A stretch of DNA of 64,000 nucleotides from Liolophura sinensis (GCF_032854445.1 NC_088296.1:22435853-22499852); one strand, 5' to 3'; numbered from the stretch's first letter, positions 26,701 to 35,899 are shown. The notes: generated by a model not told the origin, from the sequence alone. Made by a program: numbers and translations.

Positions 26701-29700
26701 TAATTGAATTTTGGTGTATAATAAATAGTCATTAAATAAATATAGGCTAACATGAATTTGTTCTATTCTTGTGTACTCAGTCGGTTAGCGCACTTGCGCA
26801 GCGTAATGACCCAGGAGTCTCTCACCAATGCGGTCTTCCTCTCCGGCCGTACGTGGGAAGGTCTGTCAGCAACCTGCGGATGGTTGTGGGTTTCCCCCAG
26901 GCTGTGCCCGGTTTCCTCCCACCATAATGCTGGCCGCCGTCGTATAAGTGAAATATTCTTGAGTACGGCGTAAAACACGAATCAAATAAATAAATAAATA
27001 TTCTTGTGTAGCAGAAGCTTGATCTCAAAAGGTGTAAAAGCCGGACAAGGGGAGGTGGGGAGGTGGGGGTGGGGGATCTTAATGATTTATAGTCAAAAGG
27101 TTGAGATTCAACTAGCAGCTTGTGTGTCTTTATGGGCAATTTTGGGGAGTTGAAACAAAAAGACCTATCAAAACATTAATGTATCAAAACTTTTTCCCTA
27201 ACTAACTATTAATCTGGTAATTTAAGATAAACCCATATATTATAATGCTGGCGTATTTATCAGCTATCTTAGTAGCTTCCCATATACACAAACAAACACA
27301 TGACCTTTCAAACCATGCCCTGATTTCAATCAATCATCACAAACACATGCTACCTGTCACTTCAACACACTAGACAAGTTGAAGATTGATTTTTTTCTTT
27401 CTTGACCTATAAAAATAATGTGTTTGTACGGTGGTTTGAAATATTGGTGGAGCACCTACAGATCTATATGTAACCTAGGCAACAGGTGGTAAGAGGTGAG
27501 TACTGGCAGTTGATCAAAATCAGGTTATAACATCACACAATACAAGAGACAAAATTGATCACACAGTTGCCACAGTTACCATACAGACATTATAATCTAG
27601 GTGTTAGGTTGCAGGTAAGTAGATTGCAGTGCACTTAATTAATTTCCACATTAACTATGAACCTGCAAATGCACATGTACTTGAATAAGTTGTTGGTGAA
27701 GGCTAATAAGACAAAAATACTGTGCAAAGCATGTGTAAATATTCCTCAACCATGTCAATCCACAATCGAAGACTCAACGAAAAGCTACACAGGCAGCCCA
27801 AATGACAGTTGAACGCTTTGCTTTCTTCTGTGACGTCTCAGTGCATGTTTACTTTATATGTGTTATATAAGCACTCCGGTCACCGATAATAAATTATAAT
27901 AAATAATATATAACGATAATAAATTACGTCACCGACGTAATAAAGGAAAGGACAAATGAGTTCACAGCTTTGGACCATTTTGGCGGGAAGGAGTTTTACG
28001 AGTTTCCCACTGCAAGAGACAGGCTGCTTGAGGCAGAGGCCCCAAAACCTTGAAACATAGGTCAAGGTCAAGGTCAATGAAAGGCAATATGGTTCTTCTA
28101 CATCACTTGTTGCACATGTCGTACAAGTTTGATGAAAACTGTTGGAAGACATACATGTAGATGTGTCAAGAGAAGTCATGTTTAAATCAACAAACCTGTC
28201 ACTGCAAACAAGTTAAATGACCCCCAAATGACCTTGAAAAGCTTGGTCAAGGTCACTGAAAAATGAATATTTGATCTGACTGGTGTTTTACGCCATACTC
28301 AAGAACATTTGACTTATACAACGACGACCAGCATTATGGTGGGAGGAAACCGGGTAGTCACCGGGGGAAACCCACGACCATCCGCAGTGGATAAGGTTGT
28401 TTGTAATGTCTGTTGAAATGTGTGTGAGGTATAACTTTGGTATTATCCTCACCACAGGCATTCAAAAGATGGTTTAAAAGCATTTGCAAAGACATGGGCA
28501 AACCACATGCCAGGTAGACAGGAGGTGATCGCTAAAACAAACACCTCGAGGTCAATTTCAGCCCAGGTCTAAATATGCATGCAATATATATAATCTGGCA
28601 AGAATAGAACTGTAGTTCATTTTCTTGGTGTCTGATTACATAACTGGATGTAGATTAATACTTGGAATGTCAAAAAATGAATTTAACCATGCGTTATAAT
28701 ATCTAACCAGCCTCTTGTCACTACCCACATCTGCATGTAATAGTAATCTGCCTTCTATTAGATATCGTAGTTCTATAAAAAAAGTTGAAGAATGAAAAGA
28801 AACAGAAATAATTTTGAAAAAAAAAATTTCAGTGGGAATTTTTATTGGGTTAGTTCAGATCTGAAATTTGCCAGAAGAAAAATAAGTAAAATTTACACAA
28901 AAATTGAAAACAAATTACAGAAAGGTAATGACTTGTTAGACAAATTATCATCAGACACTGATCAAATGATAATTGAACGCATTAAATCGTTACCACACCT
29001 GCAATTATTAACGAATTACCTGTAATTAGCAAGCCTTTATAACGATCATGTGTCTGCACAGGTAGAGAGCATGTCTAGATGGTATGTAGGTTATGGCGTA
29101 ACCCTGCTGGGATATTGACATAGCGGATCAGGCCTGACATTTCAGTTAAGGCTGGGGTTGTCTTGGTCCCAACTAACGATCGTGTTTTAGAAAAATAAAG
29201 GGCAACTCAAGACATTTGTTTGTCCTTCTTCAGGTATTCGTCACTTTCATTTATAAAAGTTTGACAATGTCTGCAAACTACGCACAGATCTAAATGTTGG
29301 TGTGCCAGATGAAGAACACCACACAGCTTCCATTAATCACCTGTAATTTCACGCAATCTTTTGCTGATCAATCACCCTGCTATATGTTGAAGATAAACAT
29401 ATTTAAAAATGATTTTTAAGATGATTCAAATCAAATTTTAAATAATTAACAATAATTAAACCACACATAACTATGTACATGTATGATTTTTCATCAACTG
29501 ATCACCCTTCTGTGCTACATTTTGAACAATATATGATTTGATTTTTTTGACCGTATTGTTTTATGTCGTACTCAAGAGTATTTCACTTTAAATGTCAGCA
29601 GTCGGCATTATGGTGAGTGGAAACCGGGAAGAGAGATTGAACAATAGAAGCGTAAGTCAATGAAAAACTACATGAAATTGTAAGTTATCCATAATATTCC

Positions 29701-32700
29701 TAGTATCTACAACAGACCAATCAGATGGTTGCAGATAAGCACATGTCATTTGTCAGACTAAAACAATTCTCAGAAAACCTACCTGAGTTTGAAACTAATG
29801 TACATGTATACAACCATGAGGAAAAATCACAGAATTCTTCCACCAACCTGCAGCTGTGCAAGAAACCACATTCTTAATAACACACACACTCCATGAATCA
29901 CTCCAAAATCCCCTGCCTCATTCGCCAAACACACACCCGCTGTTGCATCACAAACAATTGACTCTTAACCTAATATTTCTCACAGAAACAGCAGCCACTC
30001 AATGGTATCCACGGAAACCCCAAAAAGGAAACTGGTAAAATCCACCACAAACTATTCCTGAACTTCAACACACCATGAACAATGTTCATACACAAATCAG
30101 AAAGGAATTACACCTCCCTAAAACAGAACCTGGAAAATGAACGCACGATAAAATAATCCTCTCCAAAATTCCTGTTGACGAAAGGAGAAATCCTGTCCCT
30201 AACTTGGTCTACTTGCACCTTCAGACACGTGTTCCGAATTTACCCAGAAATCAATGCAATGCTAGCACACCTACTTCGAGTGTCATGATATATGTCAAGT
30301 GGAGGGTCCTGAGGGATGGGTCTTGAAAGATAAATGTCACAGAATCTGATTCTGTAATATACTCAGCAGAGAAAATCAATTCACTCTGTCATAGGTGTAA
30401 GGTAGAGGAGAATACTGATGAGGAGGCTCAAGAAGGGGGTATTACATGTACTTACCCCTGGGAATTATGTTTTCATATTGTTTTAATTTTGTAAATGACA
30501 AAGTGCCAGTTCAAACGCGGCGCTGAACAAGGAATTTGTAGATTCCTCTAGCCTCACTGTTCTTGAGGCCTTGCTGACAATACTGAAGGGGTTGACAGCA
30601 TCGTGTGACTGTTTGCCCTACACAGTTTTCATTGAAAACCACTTCCTACCCCACAGGAACCCCCTGAATAATTCATGTCAACTTAGATGTCAACAATGTA
30701 ACTCACACCTGACACACAACATATACAGGTATATTTATTTTATTTATTTGGTTTGTGTTTTACGCCGTACTCAAGAATATTTCACTTATATGACGGCGGC
30801 ATTATGGTGGAAGGAAACCGGGCTCTGGGAAACCCACAACCTTCCGCAGGTTGTTGACAGACCTTCCCAAGTACAGCCGGAGACGAAGCCAGCATGAGTT
30901 GTACTCGAATTCACTGCGACCGCATATACATGTATAACTAACAGTACTATTTATATTAGGGATGAGACCTTCTGCATATCTGATATGTCTGACTGAAAGC
31001 ACTCATTGCAAGGGTGACAACGGACAGACAAACAGACAGACTGATGGAGAGATCCAAATTAACATGTACCTGACTTATGTTTCCAAAAATACGGCAAAAA
31101 ACAAACAGACCTTATGATAACACGTTGACAACCTAATTCCTGTCTTCATTCTTCAGCCTAGATTAATACGTCACTCTACAGAAATTTATCACTTACAAAT
31201 ATCAGCGAAAACAGAACATGTTGCCATGGAAACCAACAAAGCAGCATCTACAGCCATGATCATCAGCGTCCATAAACCTGATAGCATGCACATATAATTG
31301 CAGGTGACATAAATTAACAAACTTTATAATTTACGACATCAGTTTATCACATGTATTAAGCTGCACACATGTGCAGTGGAGAGTTTTAATTGCAGGAAAT
31401 ACAGGGTTGGGTGGGGTGGGGTCTGAGAGCTGCACTGCTCGTTTCATCAAATTTATGGCTGGGTTGTCCCTGTGAAAACAGACATCAACAAACAGATGTT
31501 TTTATGTTTACAACAGACTCTCATTAAACACTGAGGCCTTCACAGAAGGGATAAACATTGTCAGCCTGTTATAATAATACATATATAAATAATAGAATGT
31601 ACATGTACCTGTATACTGTACAAAAGGTGGACCCTGAAATTCCCCCTTAATTTCATAAGCAAAAGTATTACAATTAAAGGTGAATTCCCTTCAATTCTGT
31701 CTCCATTTTTTCAAATGTTGGTTAATACGCCCTATATCAAAAATTTGGTACATATACATTATCACATTATACAGTATGCAGATAACAAGTGTTTAACATG
31801 TAAGTATGCAGTTTGTTTATACAGTTTATTTACAAGCACTTCTCCACATCAAGACAAAGCATAATTCACTCCTCATCAAAGGTTAAATACATCTAGAAGG
31901 TGTTAAATGGTCAAAACTAATATCATCTACAGACAGTCTGATATTCAGAGTTCTGAGCACCCAGGTTCCTGGCTGATAAACAACATGGGGCAAAACGGGC
32001 AAAATTGCCTATTCTTGAAGTTCAAAATGTTTAGGACACTGAAACTAGCTATTTTTTTACTCTTTTTTTATGTTAACATTCTCCTCACTGCCTATCTGAG
32101 CTGGGTTAAATTTTCACCCCTTGCACTCATGATTATGATTGGCTCAGAGCAGCTATGACATCACTGCAAACCTATGAATTGGTATACCTGGGTATGTGTA
32201 TGTACATACCCTTTGCTTTCTAGTGCCTTCTGTGTACTGCATGTATTAAAACTCTGCCGAAAAAGACCACAAATCTGATACACAAATCTGATACACATTG
32301 ATAATCAACATAGTCCAGAATGATCATGCAATTGTAAGCCGTCACCTGTTATTGTTGTATAAAGGTATAAAAGTGACTGAACAAAGTCAGAAGGTGACTC
32401 CAGGTCAAATTCCATCGGTGAGCGATCGGTGACTTGAAGATATTGATTTATAGATTGATTGACTGATTGACTGATTTAGTTATATGATCTGTGCTTTATG
32501 CTGTACTCAAGAATATTTCACTCACACAAAGGCAGTCAGATATTGATGGTGTAGTTTTTATTTCGTTGGAAACGAGAGGCTTGGTAATCAACACCCTGCC
32601 TCTGGTGAAGATACGAAGCTCTGAACACGTACATGTAGGCTTAATAAACTTGTGGTTTTGACTGGCATTCATCTGACATGTTGGTTTATATATACAATGA

Positions 32701-34817
32701 CCATGCACTTCATTTGTGTATGGAGCTTTGTAAAATACATTCAGGCTGATGTAAATAAAAAAAACAGGTGGGGGGGGGGGATATCCAAGGGGGATAACTC
32801 TGTTGATCAAACATACACATGTATGAAGACAAGAAATCTACACGTAGTGTAATTCCCTGACTTTTTCGTGGTCTGCACTGTAGACCACAAGTAGTGTAAA
32901 TAGTGTAATTATGTGACACCCACGTTGACTTGATATTTCACTATATTTGCCATTATCAACAGGAGTCACAACTACAATTCCAAACGTAAACCACTGGGTT
33001 GCCTCTAGAACACTTCTAGTCTGGCTTGTACTGGTTATAGACCGAGCCTATCAAATAATGAGCCCCATCATTTCACCTGTTTGACCCACCATCTACTGTA
33101 ATTCTTCAATCTTTATGCATGTTTACAAGGTGTTGTTTCAAGCATATTCTGAAGGCATTATTGTGTGTAGACTGACAAAATTATAATCCAACGAAAGTGG
33201 TTTTGTCACCATGTAAATGTAAATTATAAATGTGCACAAACTGCACTAAAAGTTGCTCTTTCATACGTGAAAAGGTTCAGGAATTGTGGTACCAGGTAGT
33301 GTTATTCTTTAACACAGAAAAAGCCATTTCTGACTTCAATACATAATTACAGATATTAATTTAGAACATACTGTTGGGATATAAAAAGTTGAAATTTTGA
33401 CCATGTCAACAATGGTATCTATGGATGAATGATTCATAAATTGCAATATTCAGTGTCAAAGGACCGAACACGGTCATGAGGATGTTTAAACGTTGGAGGT
33501 AGCTTTATGGAGGGGCTAAAAGGCAGAGTGACAGGGCAAGGCCTAGTTTCACATCCTACAGTCGTACATGTATGATAATCACACATCAGGACAGTGGTAC
33601 AGTAATACTGATGTTCAAAATATCGTACGGCAAAAATGTATGACAAAAACATGTCTTACTCCTGCTCGCTTTGTGAAACTGGGCCCTGGTTATTTGACCG
33701 GCTCTGTCATAGATCTACTATAATGATGGTGATGATGATGATGATGACTTACTTGATCATGGAAAGATCATCAGTGATGACAAGTTCATCCTCCGAATCT
33801 TCCTCCTCAAACATCATAAACCCTTGTCTTTCTTGTCCTTCTTTCCTTCCTTCTTCTCTTTCTTCCCCTCTTTCTTCTTACTCTGTTTATCATGGTCTTC
33901 TTCTGTAACTGAAACAAGAAAAATACAGAACATGCACAAGAGTCTCCATATCAAAATGCCATCAAGGCCACAACAAGTGATCTAATACAAGGGGAGACAA
34001 CCACATCGTATGCTCAGATAGGTCTTTTTCACAAGAGGATCTCTGCACCTGCCCTAAATTGTGAGCACTATACATTTTTTAGGCACATACAAATAGCAAC
34101 CATACTTGAAACAAAATAACGTGAAAACAAATCTGTTGTTTTTTTATCAAAATTTTGTTTGGATAGGTAGGTTTAATTCGTTTTATTTTATGTGAAATGG
34201 ATTAAACGGGTATTACATGTGAAACTTCATATTCTGGAGGATTTACTATCTATGTAAAAGAATTACCTATAAACACCTGGTTTAGTCCTTCAAATTAACT
34301 TTCAAGTTTACAGAAATTTACATGCCTGATACAACAAATTCACGGCCCTTGTGCTATCATTAAGACAATATCAGTTGGGTGTAAGCCAGTCCAAGCATAA
34401 AAGAATTACGTCAATACACTGGTAAGGAATTTGTCTTATTCTCGTTAATAATGAACTAAAAATTCAAGAAATTAACGAGAGAAAAATTTACAACAAACTT
34501 ATGTTACATAAGACAAACATAATTCAGTTCATGAGTGTATTTATTTATTTATTTATTTGATTGGTGTTTTACGCCATACTCAAGAATATTTCACTTATAC
34601 GAGGGTGGCCAGCATGGTGGAAGGAAACCGGGCAGAGCCCGGGGGAAACCCACGACCATCCGCAGGTTTTCATGAGTGTAAAGCCAGCCCTAGCATATGT
34701 ACACAATTCCTGTACTTCATGGACATTCTTGTTGTGGTAGTTTTTAATACCTGAAATTTGATCTGGAGCATAGAGACCTGGGAAGTCCTTCTCATTGTCA
34801 GGACTTTCAAAACTCAT
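8538..34817 (-). CDS. RALBP1: RALBP1 (RLIP76) gene model, nine exons plus an alternative first exon; 3' end missing
   Basis: The protein binds active Ral and carries a RhoGAP domain that stimulates GTP hydrolysis by Cdc42 and Rac; the family acts at the plasma membrane in endocytosis and at mitochondria in mitosis. Exons (minus strand): 34817-34751, 33902-33753, 15151-15073, 14713-14572, 13488-13366, 11204-11001, 10407-10289, 9484-9354, 8739-8538. All have AG/GT borders, and phases agree throughout except for a one-base defect in exon 2. About 405 codons are visible, against about 655 in human. Order: N-terminal KDFPGLYAP motif, Lys/Glu-rich region, RhoGAP with arginine finger in GIYRISG, then the first part of the Ral-binding coiled coil. 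The remaining C-terminal exons were not seen in 1-8537. Identity rests on recalled vertebrate RALBP1 sequence, matching strongly through exons 5-9. Confidence 0.93.
9354..9484 (-). CDS. RALBP1: RALBP1 exon 8 (end of RhoGAP domain)
   Basis: It encodes QAQNKMSLQNVSIVLSPTMQ then ISHRVLNVFFSLATKLFGDT. Human reads MNIQNISIVLSPTVQISNRV. The NVSIVLSPT motif is the conserved RhoGAP N..V..P segment. Acceptor TTTCCAG, donor GTGAGT, ends in phase 2. Confidence 0.94.
9617..9785 (-). mobile_element. SINE family 1, head-truncated
   Basis: It lies between RALBP1 exons 7 and 8 and reads from the TTTATTTATTTAAAT tail through GTTTTACGCCGTACTCAAGA to CCTTCCCACTTACGGC. Confidence 0.88.
9945..10288 (-). repeat. 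27-31-bp tandem array copied from the exon 7 end plus splice donor
   Basis: On the minus strand each unit reads GTACACATGACTCATATCAT then AGAACAT|GTGA. This is the last 27 bases of RALBP1 exon 7 (VHMTHIIEH) with its GT donor. There are 11 units after the exon's own. Most carry GTGAGT as a potential donor. One unit has lost it (near 10223) and several are shortened to ATGAGTTGTGTACTCAC on the plus strand. Confidence 0.92.
10289..10407 (-). CDS. RALBP1: RALBP1 exon 7 (RhoGAP)
   Basis: It encodes LKTDAKRLEAFRKLLEELPL then CNRLLLSWMIVHMTHIIEH. The human equivalent is LLKELPECNYLLISWLIVHM. It ends in phase 0 at CAT|GTAAGT. The last 27 exon bases plus the donor are the founder unit of the array at 9945-10288. 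Confidence 0.94.
11001..11204 (-). CDS. RALBP1: RALBP1 exon 6 (RhoGAP catalytic core)
   Basis: It encodes LNCEGIYRISGVKSKVQQLK and then HEPNVVASLLKQFLRELPEP and LTTSLMAKFEEAS. The arginine of GIYRISG is the catalytic arginine finger of RhoGAP proteins. The LLKQFLRELPEP block is the conserved helix that contacts the GTPase. Acceptor ATTGTCAG, donor A|GTAAGTG. Confidence 0.96.
11430..13066. other. RALBP1 intron 5, left part
   Basis: No exon seen. It holds an A-rich run (11432-11465), a degenerate SINE family 1 fragment (12352-12430) and AT-rich sequence. Confidence 0.55.
12352..12430 (-). mobile_element. SINE family 1, short diverged fragment
   Basis: It keeps a CATTCAAAAATATTTTACCTA segment variant and CGGCATTATGGTGGGCGGAG, both tail-half landmarks of the family. 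Confidence 0.6.
13067..13420 (-). repeat. 92-bp tandem array containing RALBP1 exon 5 3' part plus donor, four copies
   Basis: CTGACTTACC (plus strand) recurs at 13081, 13173, 13265 and 13357, an exact 92-base period. Each unit has about 66 bases of exon 5 (ELPAIFRECIDYIEEH), the GTAAGT donor and 20-odd intron bases. Copies differ at only a few positions. The rightmost copy is the working exon; the other three lie in the intron. Reading through the first donor meets TAG within 15 codons. Confidence 0.95.
13366..13488 (-). CDS. RALBP1: RALBP1 exon 5 (start of RhoGAP domain)
   Basis: It encodes VPDKPVFSVALSVAVDRSKC then HDGIELPAIFRECIDYIEEH. The human counterpart reads PIFGIPLADAVERT...DGIRLPAVFRECIDYVEKYG. 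The acceptor is a CAGCAG tandem (exon start 13488 or 13491), so one glutamine can be included or skipped. The donor is G|GTAAGT, phase 1. The 3' part of this exon with its donor is repeated three more times just downstream. Confidence 0.93.
13719..13900 (-). mobile_element. SINE family 1, head-truncated
   Basis: It contains GCTGTACTCAAGAATATTTC, CATTACGGTGGGAAG and ACCCACGACCATCCGCAGGT. A short AT duplication lies in the tail. Confidence 0.85.
14123..14537 (+). mobile_element. Inverted-repeat element family B with internal expansion
   Basis: The ends ATACCCTAAA (14127) and TTTAGGGTAT (to about 14536) are inverted repeats. The interior GTTTTGAGGTTTGCTTGGAA recurs in a second copy at 37365-37576. 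Inside, a 76-base segment is present three times in tandem. It sits in the intron between RALBP1 exons 4 and 5. Confidence 0.7.
14180..14410 (+). repeat. 76-bp tandem repeat, three copies
   Basis: CTGAGAGTTCTACTGATTTT starts at 14180, 14256 and 14332. Copies are nearly identical. The other family member at 37.4 kb has one copy, so the expansion happened inside this element. Confidence 0.93.
14572..14713 (-). CDS. RALBP1: RALBP1 exon 4 (Lys/Glu-rich region)
   Basis: A 142-base exon encoding EEKKEKEGRKSDEKKKEDKE and further KEKHKLKEKKKSK repeats, ending AVSGGIK. It corresponds to the charged KEEKHKEKKSK stretch before the RhoGAP domain in vertebrates. The acceptor is TTACAG; the donor is G|GTCAGC, phase 1. 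Confidence 0.85.
15073..15151 (-). CDS. RALBP1: RALBP1 exon 3
   Basis: A 79-base exon with acceptor GTCTTTTCAG and donor GTAAGA. It encodes (K)SPSKGKKIKPTFRFPKKDIF and PKSKEK. SPSK followed by basic residues and a KP.F segment matches the vertebrate stretch SPSKMKRSKG...KKPSF. A 44-bp tandem array starts about 20 bases upstream of its acceptor. Confidence 0.85.
15173..15570. repeat. 44-bp tandem array beside the RALBP1 exon 3 acceptor
   Basis: About nine copies of GACACTGTCAAGAGACTGGA then ATGAATCTGGAAATTTCATA and TCAT. The array begins about 20 bases upstream of the exon 3 acceptor. On the minus strand each unit contains TTTCCAG and TTGACAG, weak acceptor look-alikes. Confidence 0.93.
17697..17967 (-). 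mobile_element. SINE family 1, full length (reference copy)
   Basis: Read on the minus strand: tRNA-like head GGGGCCTCCGTGGCTCAGTC with A box, B box GTGAGTTCAAGCCCAGCTCA, conserved body GGATGGTCGTGGGTTTCCCC and CCGTCGTGTAAGTGAAATAT, and tail CACCAATCAAATAAATAAAT. No target-site duplication was securely identified. Confidence 0.93.
18711..18932 (+). mobile_element. Inverted-repeat element family A
   Basis: It begins CTGTAATTCTTCAACCCTTT and ends in GAGGGATTAAGG, a diverged inverted repeat. It shares CAAGG, ATTCTG.G.GCATTATTCTG and CTCAAATTGGCCAATCCAAC with copies at 33096, 36140 and 40154. Confidence 0.75.
19147..19214. repeat. 25-bp tandem repeat, about three copies
   Basis: The unit is GCATAATGGTAATATAATAA then ACA. 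It is short and directly upstream of a SINE. Confidence 0.85.
19224..19495 (+). mobile_element. SINE family 1, full length, diverged
   Basis: Head GGGCCTCTATGGCTAAGGGA, B-box region TATGAGTTCAATTCCATCTC, and tail CACCAATCAAATAAATAAAT. Substitutions throughout mark it as older than the copy at 17697. Confidence 0.88.
19538..19665 (-). CDS. Alternative first coding exon, probably RALBP1 exon 1b
   Basis: An ATG at 19665-19663 opens a 42-codon frame starting MPLKRDADKKSAPRQVFPEI and ending VETVTKQD, with donor CAG|GTATAT. The exon ends in phase 2, exactly the phase required by RALBP1 exon 3 (15151). Joined, it reads ...TKQDR-SPSKGKKIKP in frame. It would make a RALBP1 that lacks exons 1 and 2 and avoids the exon 2 frame defect. 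I do not recognise the 42 residues themselves. It could instead belong to a separate small gene. Confidence 0.55.
19750..19791 (-). promoter_or_regulatory. Candidate promoter elements upstream of exon 1b
   Basis: Read on the minus strand, a TATAAAG box lies at 19791-19785, an AP-1-type TGAGTCA at 19768-19762 and a CRE-like TGACGTAA at 19757-19750, all 85-126 bases upstream of the exon 1b ATG. Such short motifs occur by chance. Their clustering in front of a phase-compatible first exon is the only support. Confidence 0.3.
19836..19880. repeat. 27-bp direct repeat with E-box, two copies
   Basis: TGTCACAGCTGTAATCCCTC occurs twice in tandem, giving two CAGCTG E-boxes upstream of the candidate exon 1b promoter. 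No function is shown. Confidence 0.6.
20425..20610 (-). mobile_element. Inverted-repeat element family A, reverse copy
   Basis: GGAGCAACTTTCACTGCAAT and TTGCCAATTTCAGGGCTTCA are reverse-strand matches to the family A interior, followed by an A-run and the CAGTCCACACAGAATA segment. Confidence 0.55.
20900..21045. repeat. Direct duplication of about 77 bp, two copies
   Basis: CATCCTCATAAATTCTGGTT then TTTGAGTG(G/A)ACAACTGACA occurs twice in a row, with the preceding AGAGGGAAAAACCATC also shared. Confidence 0.8.
21240..21372 (+). mobile_element. SINE family 1, 3' half
   Basis: GGTCGCGAGTTTTCCCCTGG, CTGCCGTCGTATAAGTGAAA and the AATCAAATAAATAAATAAAT tail. Confidence 0.85.
23186..23442 (+). mobile_element. 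Inverted-repeat element family C
   Basis: Termini CTGTTTTTCAGG and CCTGTAAAACAG are inverted repeats. The interior AAATGGAATAAAAATAAAAC matches the copy at 1870-2096. Confidence 0.65.
25711..26010. repeat. Inverted and direct repeat cluster with a strong hairpin
   Basis: Arms 25758-25780 and 25815-25837 are complementary at 22 of 23 bases (GAAATTTTGACTAAAGTCTA...). The 34-base loop contains GGCCCTGGGGCC. A diverged direct copy of the left half follows near 25960-26000. It looks like the remnant of a palindromic element. Confidence 0.75.
26213..26352. repeat. 70-bp tandem duplication, two identical copies
   Basis: ACCATGTATTTACTTACTAT...GATAGAGAAGC occurs at 26213-26282 and 26283-26352 with no difference that I can see, so it is recent or an assembly artefact. 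Confidence 0.93.
26775..26999 (+). mobile_element. SINE family 1 with internal deletion
   Basis: It has the A-box region CTCAGTCGGTTAGCGCACTT, then jumps from CTCACCAATGCGGTC to TTCCTCTCCGGCCGTACGTG, losing the B box. The 3' half and tail are well preserved. Confidence 0.9.
28270..28387 (-). mobile_element. SINE family 1, 3' half
   Basis: GTTTTACGCCATACTCAAGA through CCACGACCATCCGCAG, then abruptly unrelated sequence. Confidence 0.85.
29540..29630 (-). mobile_element. SINE family 1, short 3' fragment
   Basis: TGTTTTATGTCGTACTCAAG and CGGCATTATGGTGAGTGGAA only. Confidence 0.75.
30730..30925 (-). mobile_element. SINE family 1, head-truncated
   Basis: From the TTTATTTTATTTATTTGGTT tail through GACGGCGGCATTATGGTGGA to the B-box region CGAATTCACTGCGACCGCAT. 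Confidence 0.88.
32478..32545 (-). mobile_element. SINE family 1, short 3' fragment
   Basis: CTGTGCTTTATGCTGTACTC then AAGAATATTTCACTC; it ends after about 70 bases. Confidence 0.7.
33096..33292 (+). mobile_element. Inverted-repeat element family A
   Basis: Starts CTGTAATTCTTCAATCTTTA and ends AAAAGGTTCAGGAATTGTGG. The interior shares CAAGGTGTTGTTTCAAGCATATTC-type sequence with other copies. Confidence 0.75.
33533..33688 (+). mobile_element. Inverted-repeat element family D
   Basis: The right end TTTGTGAAACTGGGCCCT is a degenerate inverted copy of the left AGGGCAAGGCCTAGTTTCAC. A second copy is at 51035-51153, sharing GTACA..TAATCACACAT and the same right end. Confidence 0.7.
33725..33747. 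repeat. GAT microsatellite abutting the RALBP1 exon 2 donor
   Basis: GATGGTGATGATGATGATGA TGAC on the plus strand. On the minus strand it directly follows the GTAAGT donor, so its length changes the first intron bases only. Confidence 0.85.
33753..33902 (-). CDS. RALBP1: RALBP1 exon 2, one base out of frame in this assembly
   Basis: The exon begins in phase 1 and encodes EEDHDKQSKKKEGKKEKKEG and more lysine-rich sequence, then an acidic end (FEEEDSEDELVITDDLSMIK) that matches the vertebrate EGYAAFQED region. The two halves are in different frames. The switch is near 33818-33823, where the assembly reads aaaccc. One extra base there would restore the frame and give the phase needed for exon 3. 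An acceptor six bases upstream (exon start 33909) is equally usable. The donor is GTAAGT, followed at once by a GAT microsatellite. The defect may be a sequencing error or a real indel. Confidence 0.72.
34537..34672 (-). mobile_element. SINE family 1, 3' half
   Basis: Four TTTA units, GATTGGTGTTTTACGCCATA, and CCCGGGGGAAACCCACGACC, ending at CCATCCGCAGGTT. It lies in intron 1 of RALBP1, 80 bases from exon 1. Confidence 0.9.
34751..34817 (-). CDS. RALBP1: RALBP1 exon 1 (start codon)
   Basis: The exon runs from ATG at 34817-34815 to a CAG|GTATTA donor and ends in phase 1. It encodes MSFESPDNEKDFPGLYAPDQ and two more residues. FPGLY matches the FPGLYR motif near the N-terminus of vertebrate RALBP1, which supports this ATG as the start. 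Confidence 0.8.
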
Positions 34818-35899
34818 CTTGTCTGCTCTGTGGGAGGCTAGGGAGCACTGGAGTGGTTATGGAACAAGGTGATGGGGGATTCTTCACATGGGGTGACTCA
34901 TGGGGATCAAGGTAAACAGCTTGGCATACTATGGGCAGGGAATCTGCAAAATATTACATTAAAAACAAATTAAAGGTGATGAAGACTTAGAATTGTATAG
35001 GGATACTGCATGATATAGGTGATCCATGTAGGTGTACATCAGAAGGAAACTGTACCCTAAGTTCCTAACACTTAATGAGGCATGAAATGAAAACCTAGTG
35101 TTTTGTGTATCCTTTCAAAATACTAGTACTATTACAAAAATACTAAATTTCACCTAAAATTTGGTATGTAAAAAAAGCACTTTCATGAAGGTCTTAAAAT
35201 GAAACTTTTGTTGCAAACAATTAGCCTTTCTGATAAAGAAAATTAACCAAACTCCCAAAAACAAAAAAAAAAAAAACAATACATCATTATGGTAAATGAA
35301 TCAGTATGGAATAAAGAAAACGTGGCATGTGGAAAATACTAAACTTTAGGTGAAATACAATATACACAAAGAAGTAAAATTCTACCGGAATATGCAAATG
35401 ACTACAAAAGCATTGATGACCACTCACATGTACATGTCTAAGTAGAGCCAGACACAGTGTCAAGCAAAGTGACAGGAACAGTGACAGCGGTGGATCTACA
35501 TACTCTCTGTTCAAGGCTCTGGCTGGGATTGAACCCTCACCTTGCCCACAGATACACTGTAGATCGTTATAAAGCAAATTAAAAGATCACAGTCTTATCA
35601 AACTCTGCCATGACCTGCTGTCAGCACTAACTCTATCCCACAATACTAACCACACACACACACAATGCTGAAGCACATGCACACTCAGCAGTTCACCTGA
35701 AAACTATCAAAAAACCCAGGAACCGCAACAGGAAATGAACATGGCACAAGCATGTGTTCACATCCTGACATGCCCAAGCTTTACTAGCTGCAGCATCCTG
35801 CCTCGGGTTACACCCAGAATGCTACCAGTAAACAAGTCCTGTAGAAGAAAATCACAAGTGTGTAGACTTGCCATTAATGATCATAAATATATATTTGTA

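Larger units (their letters stand above)
19900..33752. other. RALBP1 intron 2, proximal part (long)
   Basis: About 14 kb with no convincing exon on either strand. The longest open frames are in AT-rich or SINE sequence. Contents: SINE family 1 pieces, inverted-repeat elements, a recent 70-bp duplication and a strong hairpin, each listed separately. Stretches such as 21.4-25.7 kb hold mostly AT-rich sequence and scattered old repeat remnants. Confidence 0.5.

Noticed and set aside
27880-28179. 99-codon minus-strand frame rich in Ser/Thr/Leu
   Set aside because: No splice context or homology; lies in RALBP1 intron 2 among repeats.
28792-29025. 77-codon lysine/isoleucine-rich plus-strand frame
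   Set aside because: AT-rich composition explains it; no splice sites, no recognised family.
34859-34913. Plus-strand ATG frame MEQGDGGFFTWGDSWGS with a GTAAAC donor in the phase of CEP152 exon 1
   Set aside because: It overlaps the RALBP1 5' flank and has no likeness to the CEP152 N-terminus; 18 codons is too little support.
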